From contig CAIPTY010000026.1 in assembly GCA_903868145.1 (NCBI GenBank), positions 36,972 to 100,971 on the forward strand: 64,000 bases of DNA. The letters run 5' to 3'. The first letter of the stretch is position 1. Every line of letters starts with the position of its first letter. The notes beneath the pieces were generated by a model. The model worked only from the letters and a program-made list of their open reading frames with translations. It had not been told where the DNA came from and ran no database searches. This document shows, in pieces, positions 38,912-49,231 of this stretch. The stretch comes from an uncultured Desulfuromonadales bacterium (lineage in GTDB: Bacteria > Desulfobacterota > Desulfuromonadia > Geobacterales > Pseudopelobacteraceae). Both the position numbers and the translations under genes were made by a program.

Positions 38912-39853
38912 CTAATCGATTATGTTTCCGCGTTCATCAGTTTTATTTCCATGTTTATCGATATAAATGATATCCGGTGGTGGCTCTTTCTTTTTTGCTT
39001 TTGGTGAAAAATTTGGATCTGTCGGAGGTTTAGAGAAACTATTCATATTTGGGGATTTTCTCTCGGGTTGCTTAGCTATTGGATTACCAGAAGTGGTCTT
39101 AAATGTTTCATGTATGCCTTTTGATTGAAAGCTATTTGCTGACTTAACAACATTTTTCGCCACCAACGCGATGTTTGCCACCAAGCCGTCAACTGCCATC
39201 TTAATCATCGGCTTTAAATATTGATCCATTTCCGGATTTTTCTCATTCCACGTTATAAAGCCAGTGTTGCTACCAATACGACGAGGCGAGTGAACGTTTT
39301 CGGAATGACCGACTCCTTCCCAAACGACTTTACCAGACGCTGTGTCAATGACCTGCGCAATAAGTCTAAGGTCGGTTCGCCAGACATTTGATGCGTCTGC
39401 AACCCACCCACTGTATCCAGTATCCACACCATTCATCTTTTCCCGAGAAAGATATGCCTTGTTAACTATCAGATAATACTGAGTTTCAAGAGTCTGAGAC
39501 CACTTCTTTAAATGGGGGTAGGAAATAATATTCATTTCATCATATACGGTTCTCCACTGTGAATAATCACTTATCAAGCTTTGTTCAATGATTCGCGACT
39601 TGAAATCATTGGCACTAATAATTTTTACCGCTGGCAGTTGTGCTTGGAGAGTCTTTGCTAATTCAACCTCAAGTGTTTCTGACAAACCCACGATTGGGAA
39701 ATTATTTTTGATGGGTAGGATCGCCAAGGATTCAATGTTGCTGGTTTCAAACCCTTGATTGCTAATCGTTCCAGACTTGTCTCTCAATCCTTCTATGCTT
39801 CCGCAAGATGCTAATAGTAGTATTGATAAAACAAAAAGGATATTTCTATACAT
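38912..39853 (-). CDS. Lipoprotein, unknown function (CsgG-like pattern)
   Basis: A 313-residue lipoprotein: MYRNILFVLSILLLASC, lipobox Cys at residue 17. The ATG at 39853 is chosen over 39883 because it starts the signal peptide. The region NIESLAILPIKNNFPIVGLSETLEVELAKTLQ and LRLIAQVIDTASGKVVWEGVG follow the layout of CsgG/DUF799-type outer-membrane-associated proteins. The C-terminal 70 residues are low-complexity, Lys/Pro/Asn-rich. It is AT-richer than the core genes, which suggests acquisition. Function unknown. Confidence 0.7.
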   Translation of the reverse strand: MYRNILFVLSILLLASCGSIEGLRDKSGTISNQGFETSNIESLAILPIKNNFPIVGLSETLEVELAKTLQAQLPAVKIISANDFKSRIIEQSLISDYSQWRTVYDEMNIISYPHLKKWSQTLETQYYLIVNKAYLSREKMNGVDTGYSGWVADASNVWRTDLRLIAQVIDTASGKVVWEGVGHSENVHSPRRIGSNTGFITWNEKNPEMDQYLKPMIKMAVDGLVANIALVAKNVVKSANSFQSKGIHETFKTTSGNPIAKQPERKSPNMNSFSKPPTDPNFSPKAKKKEPPPDIIYIDKHGNKTDERGNIID

Positions 39854-39911
39854 ATTTGGGTTCCTTTCATATCGAAAAACCAAGGAGAAAACAGCGGTAC
39901 TCCGCTATGCA

Positions 39912-40217
39912 TCAATCAACAAAAATGAAATCTACAGCATTGGTGAGTGCGGCCTTCAGGTGGTCCAACTGCGCGAGAGGCTCGCTCAATGTACGCTCTG
40001 ATATGGTTAACAGGTCAAGCAGACTGGCAGAATACTGTTCACCGGCATACGAAAATTTGAGCGTGGTAATTGAAATATCAGCGACCATGCCGCTCTTGCG
40101 AACCAGAGCTACAATCCGCGTGCCTGCTTGTATCTGGTCGTTCTGAATGTCCAGCAGAAAGGGATAACTGCCAACCAGGTCCTTCAGATGATTTTTGTAA
40201 AGAGACAGACGGGACAT
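39912..40217 (-). CDS. CcdB-like toxin
   Basis: A 101-residue protein of the CcdB family (gyrase poison in the F plasmid system): LSLYKNHLKDLVGSYPFLLDIQND, then TRIVALVRKSG and a C-terminal LDHLKAALTNAVDFIFVD that matches the 'I..ALDFL..GI' end of CcdB. The true start is ATG at 40217, one base after the antitoxin stop; the longer frame to 40337 overlaps the antitoxin. The gyrase-contact W-G-I end of CcdB is not present, so target activity is unproven. Confidence 0.75.
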   Translation of the reverse strand: MSRLSLYKNHLKDLVGSYPFLLDIQNDQIQAGTRIVALVRKSGMVADISITTLKFSYAGEQYSASLLDLLTISERTLSEPLAQLDHLKAALTNAVDFIFVD

Positions 40218-40218
40218 C

Positions 40219-40473
40219 TCAGATTTCCTGCGACTGAAGCAGGCCGTAGAGCCGCTCTGCTGCCGTGCCACCTTCAGATTCCAGTAGTCTGCAGCGTTCG
40301 GCAAGCGCCGCCTGATTTTCAGCAGTCCACTCTTCACGCATTTTTACACGCCGCATCTCAATGATCAGCGCATCAACAGCCTTGCTCAGATTCATTCTGT
40401 TTCGCTTGATAAAATCAGCATTGTCGCTTGCAATGGATATGTTGATGTTGCGCCTGGCCGATGATGTTGCCAT
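40219..40473 (-). CDS. CcdA-like antitoxin
   Basis: An 84-residue antitoxin: MATSSARRNINISIASDNADFIKRNRMNLSKAVDALI is the ribbon-helix-helix part, and the charged tail (EWTAENQAALAERCRLLESEG) should bind the toxin. The ATG at 40473 follows GGAGG at 5 nt; an ATG at 40485 is also in frame. Together with the CcdB-like gene it is a compact leftward operon, probably autoregulated at the repeats at 40511-40555. Confidence 0.75.
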   Translation of the reverse strand: MATSSARRNINISIASDNADFIKRNRMNLSKAVDALIIEMRRVKMREEWTAENQAALAERCRLLESEGGTAAERLYGLLQSQEI

Positions 40474-40510
40474 TCCTGCCTCCATGGTGGTATCGGTTTT
40501 TGCGCATGAT

Positions 40511-40555
40511 ATGCCAAGTTATGCCAATCAGTCAAGCGCACAGCAGTGCGCTTGA
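40511..40555. promoter_or_regulatory. Operator-like repeats upstream of the CcdAB-like pair
   Basis: Two direct ATGCCAA copies (from 40511) are followed by a perfect 10-bp inverted repeat, TCAAGCGCAC/GTGCGCTTGA (40532-40541 and 40546-40555). They lie 38-82 bp before the antitoxin start, where an RHH antitoxin would bind. Confidence 0.55.
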
Positions 40556-40724
40556 TTATGCGCTCAAATTTCTACAAAACAAATAGTCAGAGGCTCCCAT
40601 GAGCTAAACGGGATTTTCTCGCCCCGGAAACTCGGGACGATTTTCGCATTTACTCTTGACCACACACTGCCATTCGACTATACATACAACCCTGTTTTAT
40701 AATTACTCCAGGAGGTCACGTTTC

Positions 40725-41729
40725 ATGCATCTCGTCGATCAGATCAAGGAAAAGGCCAGAAAGAATCTGCAAACCGTTGTGCTGCCGGAGAGTTATGACG
40801 AGCGGATGCTGTATGCTGCAGAAAAGATTGTCACGGACGGTCTGGCGAAGATTGTCATCCTGGGCGACCCGGCAAAGATTCAGGCAGAGGCGGCTGCCAA
40901 AAACATCAATCTGACGGGCGTGGCGCTGCTCAACCCCGCCGCTTCACCAAAACTGGAACAGTATGTGGCCGATCTGGTCGAGTTGCGCAAGAGCAAGGGC
41001 CTGACCGCCGACGAAGCCAGAAAGCTCCTGACCGCCGAGGATAATCTGTACTACGCAGGCATGATGGTGCGTAATGGCGATGCGGGCGGCGAAGTGGCCG
41101 GGGCGACCGGCACAACGGGCAACGTTCTCAAAGCCGCCTTCCAGACCGTCGGACCTGCCAAGGGGATCAAGACCGTCTCCTCCTTTTTCCTGATGGTCAC
41201 CAAGACGCCGAGCTTTGGTGAAAACGGCATCATCCTGTTTGCAGACTGTGCCGTCAACCCCAACCCCGATGCCCAGGCGCTGGCCGAGATTGCAGTCGCC
41301 ACCGCCGGCAACTGCAAGGCTTTTCTGGATGTTGACGCCCGTGTGGCCATGCTCTCTTTCTCAACCAAGGGGAGCGCCAGCCACGCCGATGTGGACAAGG
41401 TTACCAAAGCGGTGGAGATTGCCAGACAGATCAAGCCGGACCTCCAGGTGGACGGTGAATTGCAGGCCGATGCCGCCCTGCTTCCCAAGGTGGGCGAGAA
41501 GAAAGCACCCGGCAGCACAGTGGCCGGCAAGGCCAATGTGCTGATATTCCCTGACCTTGATGCCGGAAATATCGCCTACAAGCTGGTGGAGCGCGTGGCT
41601 GGCGCCGAGGCGGTCGGTCCGATCATCCAGGGGCTGGCCAAACCGGTCAACGACCTGTCGCGCGGCTGTTCGGTTGATGACATCGTCAACGTCACGGCCA
41701 TCACCGCGGTACAGGCAGCCCAGGGATAA
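40725..41729 (+). CDS. pta: Phosphate acetyltransferase
   Basis: Interconverts acetyl-CoA and acetyl phosphate, linking acetate metabolism with energy conservation. The 334 residues are the short (single catalytic domain) form: [79 protein letters not shown], and [23 protein letters not shown] at 40725 follows AGGAGGTCACGTTTC. No ackA is adjacent. A clear terminator follows at 41757. Confidence 0.96.
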   Translation: MHLVDQIKEKARKNLQTVVLPESYDERMLYAAEKIVTDGLAKIVILGDPAKIQAEAAAKNINLTGVALLNPAASPKLEQYVADLVELRKSKGLTADEARKLLTAEDNLYYAGMMVRNGDAGGEVAGATGTTGNVLKAAFQTVGPAKGIKTVSSFFLMVTKTPSFGENGIILFADCAVNPNPDAQALAEIAVATAGNCKAFLDVDARVAMLSFSTKGSASHADVDKVTKAVEIARQIKPDLQVDGELQADAALLPKVGEKKAPGSTVAGKANVLIFPDLDAGNIAYKLVERVAGAEAVGPIIQGLAKPVNDLSRGCSVDDIVNVTAITAVQAAQG

Positions 41730-41756
41730 TCCGAACCAATACCTGCTGAAAAGAAT

Positions 41757-41791
41757 GAGGGTGAGTCCCCCGGGACTTACCCTCTTTTTTT
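41757..41791 (+). terminator. Rho-independent terminator of pta
   Basis: GAGGGTGAGTCC pairs with GGACTTACCCTC (11 of 12 pairs), loop CCCG, followed by seven T. Confidence 0.95.
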
Positions 41792-41935
41792 GTCCACTCG
41801 ATCCGCACCATTTTTTCTGGGCTGCATTCCCCATGATCTCCGTGCCTCTCTGTTTCACCGGTTCACCCTGTCTTTCTTGAATTGCAACCGCCGCTATGCT
41901 ACAAACAGATGAAATTTCGGCAGGAAGGCATTGAA

Positions 41936-44548
41936 ATGGCAGAGCAGACCCCCATGATGCGGCAGTATCTGGAGATCAAATCGGGATATCCCGATGCGAT
42001 CCTCTTCTTCCGCATGGGGGATTTTTACGAGATGTTTCTGGAAGATGCCCTGCTCGCATCTCGCATTCTGGATATCACCCTGACCTCGCGCAACAAGGGT
42101 GGCGCAGACGAAATCCCCTTCTGCGGCGTTCCCTATCACTCCGTCACACCCTACATCGCCAGACTCATCGAACTCGGCCACAAGGTCGCCATCTGTGAAC
42201 AGGTTGAAGACCCCAAACAGGCCAAGGGCATTGTGCGCCGCGAGGTTGTCAGGGTCATCACACCCGGTCTGCTGATCGAAACCGAGAGCCTTGCACCGGA
42301 TGAGAACAACTACCTGCTGGCTCTCAGCCAGGGTTCCGGTGAACAGTGGGGCGTAGCGTGGCTGGATCTCTCCACCGGCGAATTCAGGGTGACCGAATTG
42401 TCGGGCGGATCTTCAGCCGCCGCCGAAGCGGTCTGCGTCAACCCGCGCGAGATCCTGATGAACGATGCTGTTGAGATCGACAGGCTGCCGGCTGAGCTAC
42501 GTACCTTCCTGGCGGAAAAGATCATTTCGCGGGCACCATCCTGGGTCTACGAACGCGACTACTGTTCAACGCTCCTGTGCGGTCAGTTCGGGGCTGCCTC
42601 GACCGAGGCGCTGGGACTGGAGGAGATGCCGAACGGCCTGACGGCAGCCGGGGCAGCTCTGTATTACCTCCGGGAAAACCGCAAGTCTGCCATTCCGCAT
42701 ATCCGGGACATCCGGGTCTACCAGCGCTCCGAACACCTGGCCCTTGACCCGGCCACCCGTCGCAATCTGGAGATCACCGCAACCATGGCCGAGGGAAGAA
42801 AAACCGGTTCCCTGCTGGGCTGCTTGGACAGGACCTCAACCGCCATGGGCGCCCGTCGCCTCAAGCAGTGGCTCAGCTATCCACTGCTCGGGATTGCACC
42901 GATCCGCCTGCGCCTGGATGCGGTCGAGGAGCTGCTGGAGGCGGCCACTATCCGTGACGACCTGGTAACGCAGCTGCGGGGAATTGCCGATCTGGAGCGT
43001 CTGAACGGTCGCATCGGCATGGCCAGTGCGGGGGGGCGTGACCTGCGCGCGTTGCTGGACTCCCTGTATAAACTTCCGGCACTGCTGGAACGCCTGTCCA
43101 CTCTCCGGAGTAACCTGCTACAGACGTTGACCTGCGCCATCGATCCCCTGGAGGATATGCGTTATCTGGTGGAACGGGGCATTGTTGAAACCCCGCCCTT
43201 TTCACTGCGTGAGGGGGGGGTGATTGCCGCCGGTTACAACACCGAGCTGGATGAACTGCGCGCCATCAGCAGTGAGGGAAAAGGTTTCATCGCTCGCCTG
43301 GAGGCGCAGGAAAGAAGCCGAACCGGCATCTCCACGCTCAAAATCCGCTACAACCGGGTATTCGGCTATTCAATTGAGATTACCAAGAGCAACCTGGCAA
43401 ATGTGCCAGCCGACTACATCCGCCGCCAGACCCTGGCCAATGCGGAGCGATTTATCACCGATGAACTGAAAAATTACGAGGAGAAGGTACTGGGAGCCGA
43501 GGATCGCATCTGCGACCTGGAATATGCGCTGTTCCAGGAGATCCGGGAACTGGTGGCCGACCAGTCGGGACGCATCTGCGCCACCGCCGATGCTCTGGCA
43601 TCGCTGGACGCGCTGATCTCGCTGGCGGTGGTGGCTGATGAGCGCGGCTACTGCAAACCCCGGGTGGATGAATCGGACGTAATTGAGATCAAGGATGGCC
43701 GCCACCCGGTCATCGAGGTGATGAAGCTGGGGGAGCGCTTCGTCCCCAACGACACGCGCCTGGATGCTGATGAGAACCAGATCCTGATGATCACCGGGCC
43801 CAACATGGCGGGCAAGTCCACCTATATGCGCCAGGTTGCCCTGATCGTTCTGATGGCCCAGGCCGGCAGCTTCGTCCCGGCCTCGGAGGCCCGCATCGGC
43901 ATCGCTGACCGCATCTTCACCCGTGTCGGTGCAGGGGATAATCTGGCTCGCGGCCAATCCACCTTCATGCTGGAGATGATGGAAGCGGCCGGCATCCTGC
44001 GTAATGCCACCCCCCGCAGCCTGATCGTGATGGACGAGATCGGTCGGGGCACCTCCACCTTTGACGGCGTCTCCATCGCCTGGGCAGTGGCCGAATACAT
44101 CCATGACACGCCAACCTGTCGGGCACGAACCCTGTTTGCCACCCACTACCACGAACTGACCGAACTGGGCGTAACGCGGGACCGGATCAAAAACTTCACC
44201 GTGGCGGTCCGGGAGTGGAATGATCAGATCATCTTCCTGCGTACCATCATCCCCGGCGGGGCTTCTCACTCGTACGGCATCCAGGTGGCCCGCCTGGCGG
44301 GCATGCCGTCCGACGTGATCGAGCGCGCCAAGGAAGTCCTGCGGAATCTGGAAAACGGCGAGTTTGAGGAGGGCGCACCCCGTCTGGCCAGAAGCAGCAG
44401 GAAGCCGCCCCGCGAGCCTTCAGCGCAGTTTTCTCTGTTCGAGAGCAGCGAAGACCAGCTTCGCCAGCGTCTTAAAAAACTCAACATCGCCACCCTGACT
44501 CCGCTGGAGGCACTCAACCTGCTTGATGAATTGAAGCGGATGGCGTGA
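41936..44548 (+). CDS. mutS: DNA mismatch repair protein MutS
   Basis: Mismatch-recognition ATPase. The 870 residues contain the N-terminal mismatch-contact motif [14 protein letters not shown] (Phe-x-Glu), the Walker [18 protein letters not shown], the Walker B region [17 protein letters not shown] and the [12 protein letters not shown] segment (here [12 protein letters not shown]). ATG at 41936 follows GGCAGGAAGG. The upstream frame adds 18 residues without a ribosome site. mutL is not in the window. Confidence 0.97.
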   Translation: MAEQTPMMRQYLEIKSGYPDAILFFRMGDFYEMFLEDALLASRILDITLTSRNKGGADEIPFCGVPYHSVTPYIARLIELGHKVAICEQVEDPKQAKGIVRREVVRVITPGLLIETESLAPDENNYLLALSQGSGEQWGVAWLDLSTGEFRVTELSGGSSAAAEAVCVNPREILMNDAVEIDRLPAELRTFLAEKIISRAPSWVYERDYCSTLLCGQFGAASTEALGLEEMPNGLTAAGAALYYLRENRKSAIPHIRDIRVYQRSEHLALDPATRRNLEITATMAEGRKTGSLLGCLDRTSTAMGARRLKQWLSYPLLGIAPIRLRLDAVEELLEAATIRDDLVTQLRGIADLERLNGRIGMASAGGRDLRALLDSLYKLPALLERLSTLRSNLLQTLTCAIDPLEDMRYLVERGIVETPPFSLREGGVIAAGYNTELDELRAISSEGKGFIARLEAQERSRTGISTLKIRYNRVFGYSIEITKSNLANVPADYIRRQTLANAERFITDELKNYEEKVLGAEDRICDLEYALFQEIRELVADQSGRICATADALASLDALISLAVVADERGYCKPRVDESDVIEIKDGRHPVIEVMKLGERFVPNDTRLDADENQILMITGPNMAGKSTYMRQVALIVLMAQAGSFVPASEARIGIADRIFTRVGAGDNLARGQSTFMLEMMEAAGILRNATPRSLIVMDEIGRGTSTFDGVSIAWAVAEYIHDTPTCRARTLFATHYHELTELGVTRDRIKNFTVAVREWNDQIIFLRTIIPGGASHSYGIQVARLAGMPSDVIERAKEVLRNLENGEFEEGAPRLARSSRKPPREPSAQFSLFESSEDQLRQRLKKLNIATLTPLEALNLLDELKRMA

Positions 44549-44618
44549 TGTGTTAAGCCAGATAGAGGGAATGTAAGCGAGCCACTGCAATTGCATCCAA
44601 TTTTCCGGGAGGTGAACA

Positions 44619-45590
44619 ATGAGAGTTCTGAAACATATCATGGCTGCAATAATTTTTGTGGTGTCGGCAACGTTTCCGGCAGGCGCATCTGAAACGCTCA
44701 AGGAGCTCCAAAAGCCTCAGGCAGGAGATTCGCGTGCTGGCGATCATGCGGCGAGCCCTGCGGAACCTGCCGGCACGAAGAAAAAAAGAAAAGTACCCCC
44801 TGGTGCGGAAAAACCCACCGCTGAGTCTTCACGGGATGTTGCTCCAATCAACACAGAAGATACCGTAAAACGAATACTTGAGGGCAAAAGCAACTCACAC
44901 CCAAAGAAAAAATCTGTGTCACACAAAAAGAAAGTGTCTCACACCGCAGAAAATCACTCGAAGGAATCCGCCCATACCGCAATTCCCGTTGACGCGGAAG
45001 AGGCGGTGAAACGTTTACTCGAAGGCAATCGGCGCTATATTGCGGAAAAGAATTCGGCCAGTCATCGCACCGCCAGGCGTCGCACTGAAGTTTCAAAGGG
45101 GCAGCACCCGTTTGCAATAATTGTAGGCTGTTCCGATTCTCGCGTTCCTCCTGAAATCCTTTTTGATCAGGGAATCGGCGACCTGTTTGTGGTGCGGAGC
45201 GCCGGAAATGTAATTGATGATATCGCCATTGGGAGTATCGAATATGCCGTTGAACATCTCGGAGTACAACTGATCATGGTGCTTGGCCATGAACGTTGCG
45301 GAGCGGTTGATGCGACTCTGAAAGGTGGAGCGGTTGGCGGAAAGTTGAAATCAATTATTGACGCAATCAAACCTGCCGTTGATAAGGCAAAGGCCAAAGG
45401 GCAGACATCACACGGATGTGATCTGCTCTGTTCATCGGTCAAAAGCAATGCGCGCACGGTGGCAGAGAAGTTAAGAACATCAAGCCCGGTTCTTACCGAA
45501 CCGATTGAAAACGGCATGCTGCGGGTGGTCGGCGCTTATTATGAACTGGAGAGCGGACTTGTTTCGCTTACGTATAAGCCGGTTTTGTAA
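44619..45590 (+). CDS. Periplasmic beta-carbonic anhydrase with extended N-terminus
   Basis: Hydrates CO2 to bicarbonate. Zinc ligands sit in IIVGCSDSRVPPEILFD and GHERCGAVDA. A signal peptide (HIMAAIIFVVSATFPAGA) suggests export, unusual for many beta-class enzymes. Between signal and enzyme lie about 110 Lys/Ser/His-rich residues that contain INTEDTVKRILEGKSNS, an imperfect copy of VDAEEAVKRLLEGNRRY at the start of the catalytic domain. Length is 323 residues. GGGAGGTGAAC precedes the ATG. Confidence 0.92.
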   Translation: MRVLKHIMAAIIFVVSATFPAGASETLKELQKPQAGDSRAGDHAASPAEPAGTKKKRKVPPGAEKPTAESSRDVAPINTEDTVKRILEGKSNSHPKKKSVSHKKKVSHTAENHSKESAHTAIPVDAEEAVKRLLEGNRRYIAEKNSASHRTARRRTEVSKGQHPFAIIVGCSDSRVPPEILFDQGIGDLFVVRSAGNVIDDIAIGSIEYAVEHLGVQLIMVLGHERCGAVDATLKGGAVGGKLKSIIDAIKPAVDKAKAKGQTSHGCDLLCSSVKSNARTVAEKLRTSSPVLTEPIENGMLRVVGAYYELESGLVSLTYKPVL

Positions 45591-45689
45591 GCACATCAAA
45601 AGGCACAATCGGCCACAACAGTTGAAAAATACAATTATTTCTGTTAAGAACATCCTTGAAATCCATACGCGGAGACACTGTATCAACCC

Positions 45690-46958
45690 ATGAATCGACC
45701 TCTCCACATACTCGTATCCCTGCTGATCATCAGCCTCCTGCTTCCCTTTCCCGCTCTGGCTGCCAAGAAGAAGAGTGTCAAAAAAAATACGGAATCCGCA
45801 GAACCGGCGTCCCCCTCCCAACTCCCCACGGCCATACTCAATGAAATGAAATACTGGTCCAACCCGGACTACACGCGCATTTCGCTGGAGCTTGACCGGG
45901 ACGTAACCTGGGTGTCACATCGGCTCGGAGCAACAGGCCCCGGCAAACCGGGCAGGGTCTATATCGATATCAACCGCACCCGGCTCGGAAAGAATGTCAG
46001 GGATGTAAATATTGGCGACGGACTGCTCCGGGGAGCGCGGGTCGGGCAGCACAAACCCGACGTGGTTCGGGTTGTTCTTGACACAGAGAACATAAAGGAT
46101 TTCAAGGTATTTCCCCTTTCCGATCCGGCCCGGCTTATCATTGATGTCCGGGGAGAACGCCCGGCTGAGATTTCCCGTCTCGAACCGGTCATCATGAGCA
46201 GGACGGAACCGGCCGCAGAATTGCGACACGTGGAAGCGCCGGTGATTGAAAAGAAATCCACTCTTTCCAAAAAACCTGTCCTCGCCAAGATCCGCCGGAT
46301 CGTGATCGATCCCGGTCACGGCGGACATGATCCGGGTGCGGTGGGCCCCAGTGGCCTTCAGGAAAAAGACGTGGTTCTCTCTGTTGGACTCAAACTGCGT
46401 GAACTGCTTAAAGACGAGTTGGGTCTTGATGTGGTCATGACCCGTTCCACCGACATCTTTATCCCGCTGGAGGAACGTACCGCCATCGCCAACAAGGTCA
46501 ACGCGGACCTGTTTCTGTCCGTCCACGCCAATGCGGCTCCCAACCGCCTGGCCGCCGGTATCGAAACCTACTACCTCAATCTTGCCAAGACGGAGAAGGC
46601 GGCCCAACTGGCCGCCAAGGAGAACGGCACCTCGCTTGAGAAGGTCAGCGTTCTACAGGCCATCCTGTTTGACCTGATGGCCAGCTACAAGCTGAATGAC
46701 TCGGCGCATCTCGCCGACGAAGTCCAGAAATCACTGCACAGGAAGATTCGGGGTCGCTATGCCGACGTCAAGAATCTGGGGGTGAAGCAGGGCCCCTTCT
46801 ATGTGCTGGTCGGTGCAACCATGCCCAGCATCCTGGTGGAAACCGCCTTCCTGAGTAACGCCCAGGAGGAGACACGCCTGAAAGACCCGGCCTATCTGGA
46901 TTTGACCGCTGAAGGAATCCTGGAAGGTGTGCGCGGCTACATTTCCAGCCTGAAATAA
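45690..46958 (+). CDS. N-acetylmuramoyl-L-alanine amidase with AMIN domain
   Basis: Splits peptidoglycan between muramic acid and the peptide stem, usually at the division septum. The 422 residues: signal peptide (LVSLLIISLLLPFPALA), AMIN domain (about 50-155, ILNEMKYWSNPDYTRISLELD...RVVLDTENIKDFKVF), and an Amidase_3 domain with VIDPGHGGHDPGA, the second zinc ligand near DVVMTRSTD, HANAAPN and ILVETAFLSN. This is the AmiC/AmiB type. Its TAA overlaps the ATG of rsmI. Confidence 0.94.
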   Translation: MNRPLHILVSLLIISLLLPFPALAAKKKSVKKNTESAEPASPSQLPTAILNEMKYWSNPDYTRISLELDRDVTWVSHRLGATGPGKPGRVYIDINRTRLGKNVRDVNIGDGLLRGARVGQHKPDVVRVVLDTENIKDFKVFPLSDPARLIIDVRGERPAEISRLEPVIMSRTEPAAELRHVEAPVIEKKSTLSKKPVLAKIRRIVIDPGHGGHDPGAVGPSGLQEKDVVLSVGLKLRELLKDELGLDVVMTRSTDIFIPLEERTAIANKVNADLFLSVHANAAPNRLAAGIETYYLNLAKTEKAAQLAAKENGTSLEKVSVLQAILFDLMASYKLNDSAHLADEVQKSLHRKIRGRYADVKNLGVKQGPFYVLVGATMPSILVETAFLSNAQEETRLKDPAYLDLTAEGILEGVRGYISSLK

Positions 46959-47800
46959 TGTCCGGTACCCTCTACATCGTGGCAACGCCGATCGGCAATC
47001 TGGAAGACATGACCTACCGGGCCGTGCGGATTCTGGGCCAGGTTGACCTGATCGCGGCCGAGGACACCCGTCATTCCCTCAAGCTCCTGAACCACTTCGG
47101 CATCTCAAAACCCCTGACCTCATATTTTGACCACAACCAGCAGTTGAAAGGCGAACGCATACTGCATGCCCTGCGTCAGGGAAAGTCTGTGGCGCTGATC
47201 TCCGATGCAGGCACACCCTGTGTCTCCGACCCCGGTTTCAATCTGGTGCGCGATGCTGTGGCGGAGGGCATACCCGTCATGGCAGTGCCTGGACCCTGCG
47301 CGGCCATAGCAGCCCTTTCCGGATCGGGTCTTCCCAGCGACACCTTTACCTTTGCCGGATTCCCGCCGTCACGACAGGGCAGACGACGTACCTTTCTGGC
47401 GAATATGGTCAACCTGCCCGGCACACTGATGCTGTACGAGGCGCCCCATCGGCTTGCGGATACCCTGCGTGATATCCATGAAGTTATGGGAGATCGTCAG
47501 ATAGTGCTGGCACGGGAACTGACCAAGATCTATGAGGAATTCATCCGGGGAAGCGTGTCGGGCGTAATGACCGCAGTAGCCCGTGGCAAGGTTCGGGGTG
47601 AGGTGGTGATTCTGATTGCTGCGGGTGAAACCGGCCAGACTGAAACCGAGCCGTTGGACGTAGTTCTGGAGAGCCTGCTGGCGGATGGAAACCTTTCCAT
47701 CAAGGATGCCGCACGCAAAGCTTCTGAAATTACGGGCAGTTCAAGAAGCGAGTCATACGCCGAAGCGCTCCGATTGAGGAACAGCGCGGTACAGGAGTAA
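46958..47800 (+). CDS. rsmI: 16S rRNA (cytidine-1402-2'-O)-methyltransferase
   Basis: SAM-dependent methyltransferase acting on C1402 of 16S rRNA. The 280 residues carry the tetrapyrrole-methylase fold: LYIVATPIGNLEDMTYRAVRIL, IAAEDTRHSLKLLNHF, SVALISDAGTPCVSDPG and AVPGPCAAIAALSGSGLP, then FAGFPPSRQGRR. It starts in a one-base overlap with the amidase stop and has no ribosome site of its own, so translational coupling is likely. Confidence 0.95.
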   Translation: MSGTLYIVATPIGNLEDMTYRAVRILGQVDLIAAEDTRHSLKLLNHFGISKPLTSYFDHNQQLKGERILHALRQGKSVALISDAGTPCVSDPGFNLVRDAVAEGIPVMAVPGPCAAIAALSGSGLPSDTFTFAGFPPSRQGRRRTFLANMVNLPGTLMLYEAPHRLADTLRDIHEVMGDRQIVLARELTKIYEEFIRGSVSGVMTAVARGKVRGEVVILIAAGETGQTETEPLDVVLESLLADGNLSIKDAARKASEITGSSRSESYAEALRLRNSAVQE

Positions 47801-47869
47801 ATAGTTGTGGAATTACAGGTTGATAATGTGCTATAGGGTACCGCTAATCGATACATAAGGAGCTTCCGG

Positions 47870-49228
47870 ATGAAAATCTGCATATTTGGCGCCGGGTATG
47901 TCGGTCTGGTAGCGGCTGCCTGCTTTGCCGAAAGCGGCAACAGTGTGATCACAGTCGACATTGACGAATCCCGGATTGAAGGGCTCAAGCAGGGTATCAT
48001 ACCGATCTACGAACCGGGCCTGAAGGAAATGGTCTTACGCAATCAGGCCGAGGGACGTCTTGTGTTTACCACAGATGCCGTATCTGCGGTACAATCCTCC
48101 CTGATCAGCTTTATTGCCGTGGGAACTCCGCCCGGCGAAGATGGTTCGGCAGATCTGAAATATGTCCTGGGTGTGGCACGAGAGATTGGCCGCTCCATGG
48201 CCGGCTTCAAAATCATCGTTGACAAATCCACCGTACCGGTCGGCACCGCCGACAAGGTTCGGGCCGCGATTCAGGAAGAACTGAACGCGAGAGACGTTCA
48301 TCTTGAATTTGACGTTGTCTCCAACCCGGAATTTCTGAAGGAAGGGGCTGCCATAGACGACTTCATGAAACCGGACCGGGTGGTGATCGGCACCGACAAC
48401 GTCCGCACCGCGGAGATCATGAAAGAACTGTATGATCCGTTCATGCGCAAACAGAACCGCATGATCATCATGGACATCCGCAGTGCCGAGATGACCAAAT
48501 ACGCCGCCAACGCCATGCTGGCGACCCGCATCTCATTCATGAACCAGATCGCCGGGCTGTGTGAACGCATGGGCGCTGACGTCATGGCGGTACGTGAAGG
48601 GATCGGCTCCGATACCCGTATCGGGTACGACTTTCTCTTCCCAGGCCCCGGCTACGGCGGCTCCTGTTTTCCAAAAGATGTTAAAGCCCTCATCAAAACC
48701 GCCGAAGAGTCAAACTATGACTTCCTGCTTCTCAAAGCCGTCGAAGATGCCAACGAACGTCAGAAAGAAGTTCTGGCCGGAAAACTGATCAGAGAGCTCG
48801 GCTCACCGGATGAGGAACAACCCCTCACCGGGCGCATCATCGCCTGCTGGGGACTCTCGTTCAAACCCCGAACCGACGATATGCGCGAGGCACCATCCAT
48901 CACCATCATCGAGCGTCTGCTGGCAGCCGGAGCCACCGTCAGAGTTCACGATCCGGAAGCCATCAAGGAAGCAAGAAAGGTCTTCGGCGATCGTGTTGAG
49001 TACAGCAACAATCAGTATGATATCCTGGCGAACGCCGATGCACTGGCCATCATTACCGACTGGAGCGAATACCGCAATCCGGATTTTGACCGCATAAAGG
49101 CCGCACTGAAACTGGCGCTCATAGTGGATGGCCGTAACCTCTACAAACCGGATCGGCTGATTTCGGCAGGTTTCAGATATATCCCGCTCGGTCGCACCAG
49201 CAGCGGCACTCACGGAGAGGTGAAATAA
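47870..49228 (+). CDS. ugd: UDP-glucose 6-dehydrogenase
   Basis: Oxidises UDP-glucose to UDP-glucuronate with NAD. The 452 residues include the Rossmann motif KICIFGAGYVGLVAAACFAE, SNPEFLKEGAAIDDFMKPDRVV, the catalytic Cys in PGYGGSCFPKDVKAL and WGLSFKPRTDDMREAPS. AAGGAGCTTCCGG precedes the ATG. The next gene decarboxylates the product, so the two form a UDP-xylose pathway. Confidence 0.96.
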   Translation: MKICIFGAGYVGLVAAACFAESGNSVITVDIDESRIEGLKQGIIPIYEPGLKEMVLRNQAEGRLVFTTDAVSAVQSSLISFIAVGTPPGEDGSADLKYVLGVAREIGRSMAGFKIIVDKSTVPVGTADKVRAAIQEELNARDVHLEFDVVSNPEFLKEGAAIDDFMKPDRVVIGTDNVRTAEIMKELYDPFMRKQNRMIIMDIRSAEMTKYAANAMLATRISFMNQIAGLCERMGADVMAVREGIGSDTRIGYDFLFPGPGYGGSCFPKDVKALIKTAEESNYDFLLLKAVEDANERQKEVLAGKLIRELGSPDEEQPLTGRIIACWGLSFKPRTDDMREAPSITIIERLLAAGATVRVHDPEAIKEARKVFGDRVEYSNNQYDILANADALAIITDWSEYRNPDFDRIKAALKLALIVDGRNLYKPDRLISAGFRYIPLGRTSSGTHGEVK

Positions 49229-49231
49229 TAC

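Noticed and set aside
43370..44269. 299-codon minus-strand ORF
   Set aside because: Antisense to mutS ATPase domain; no recognisable protein pattern.
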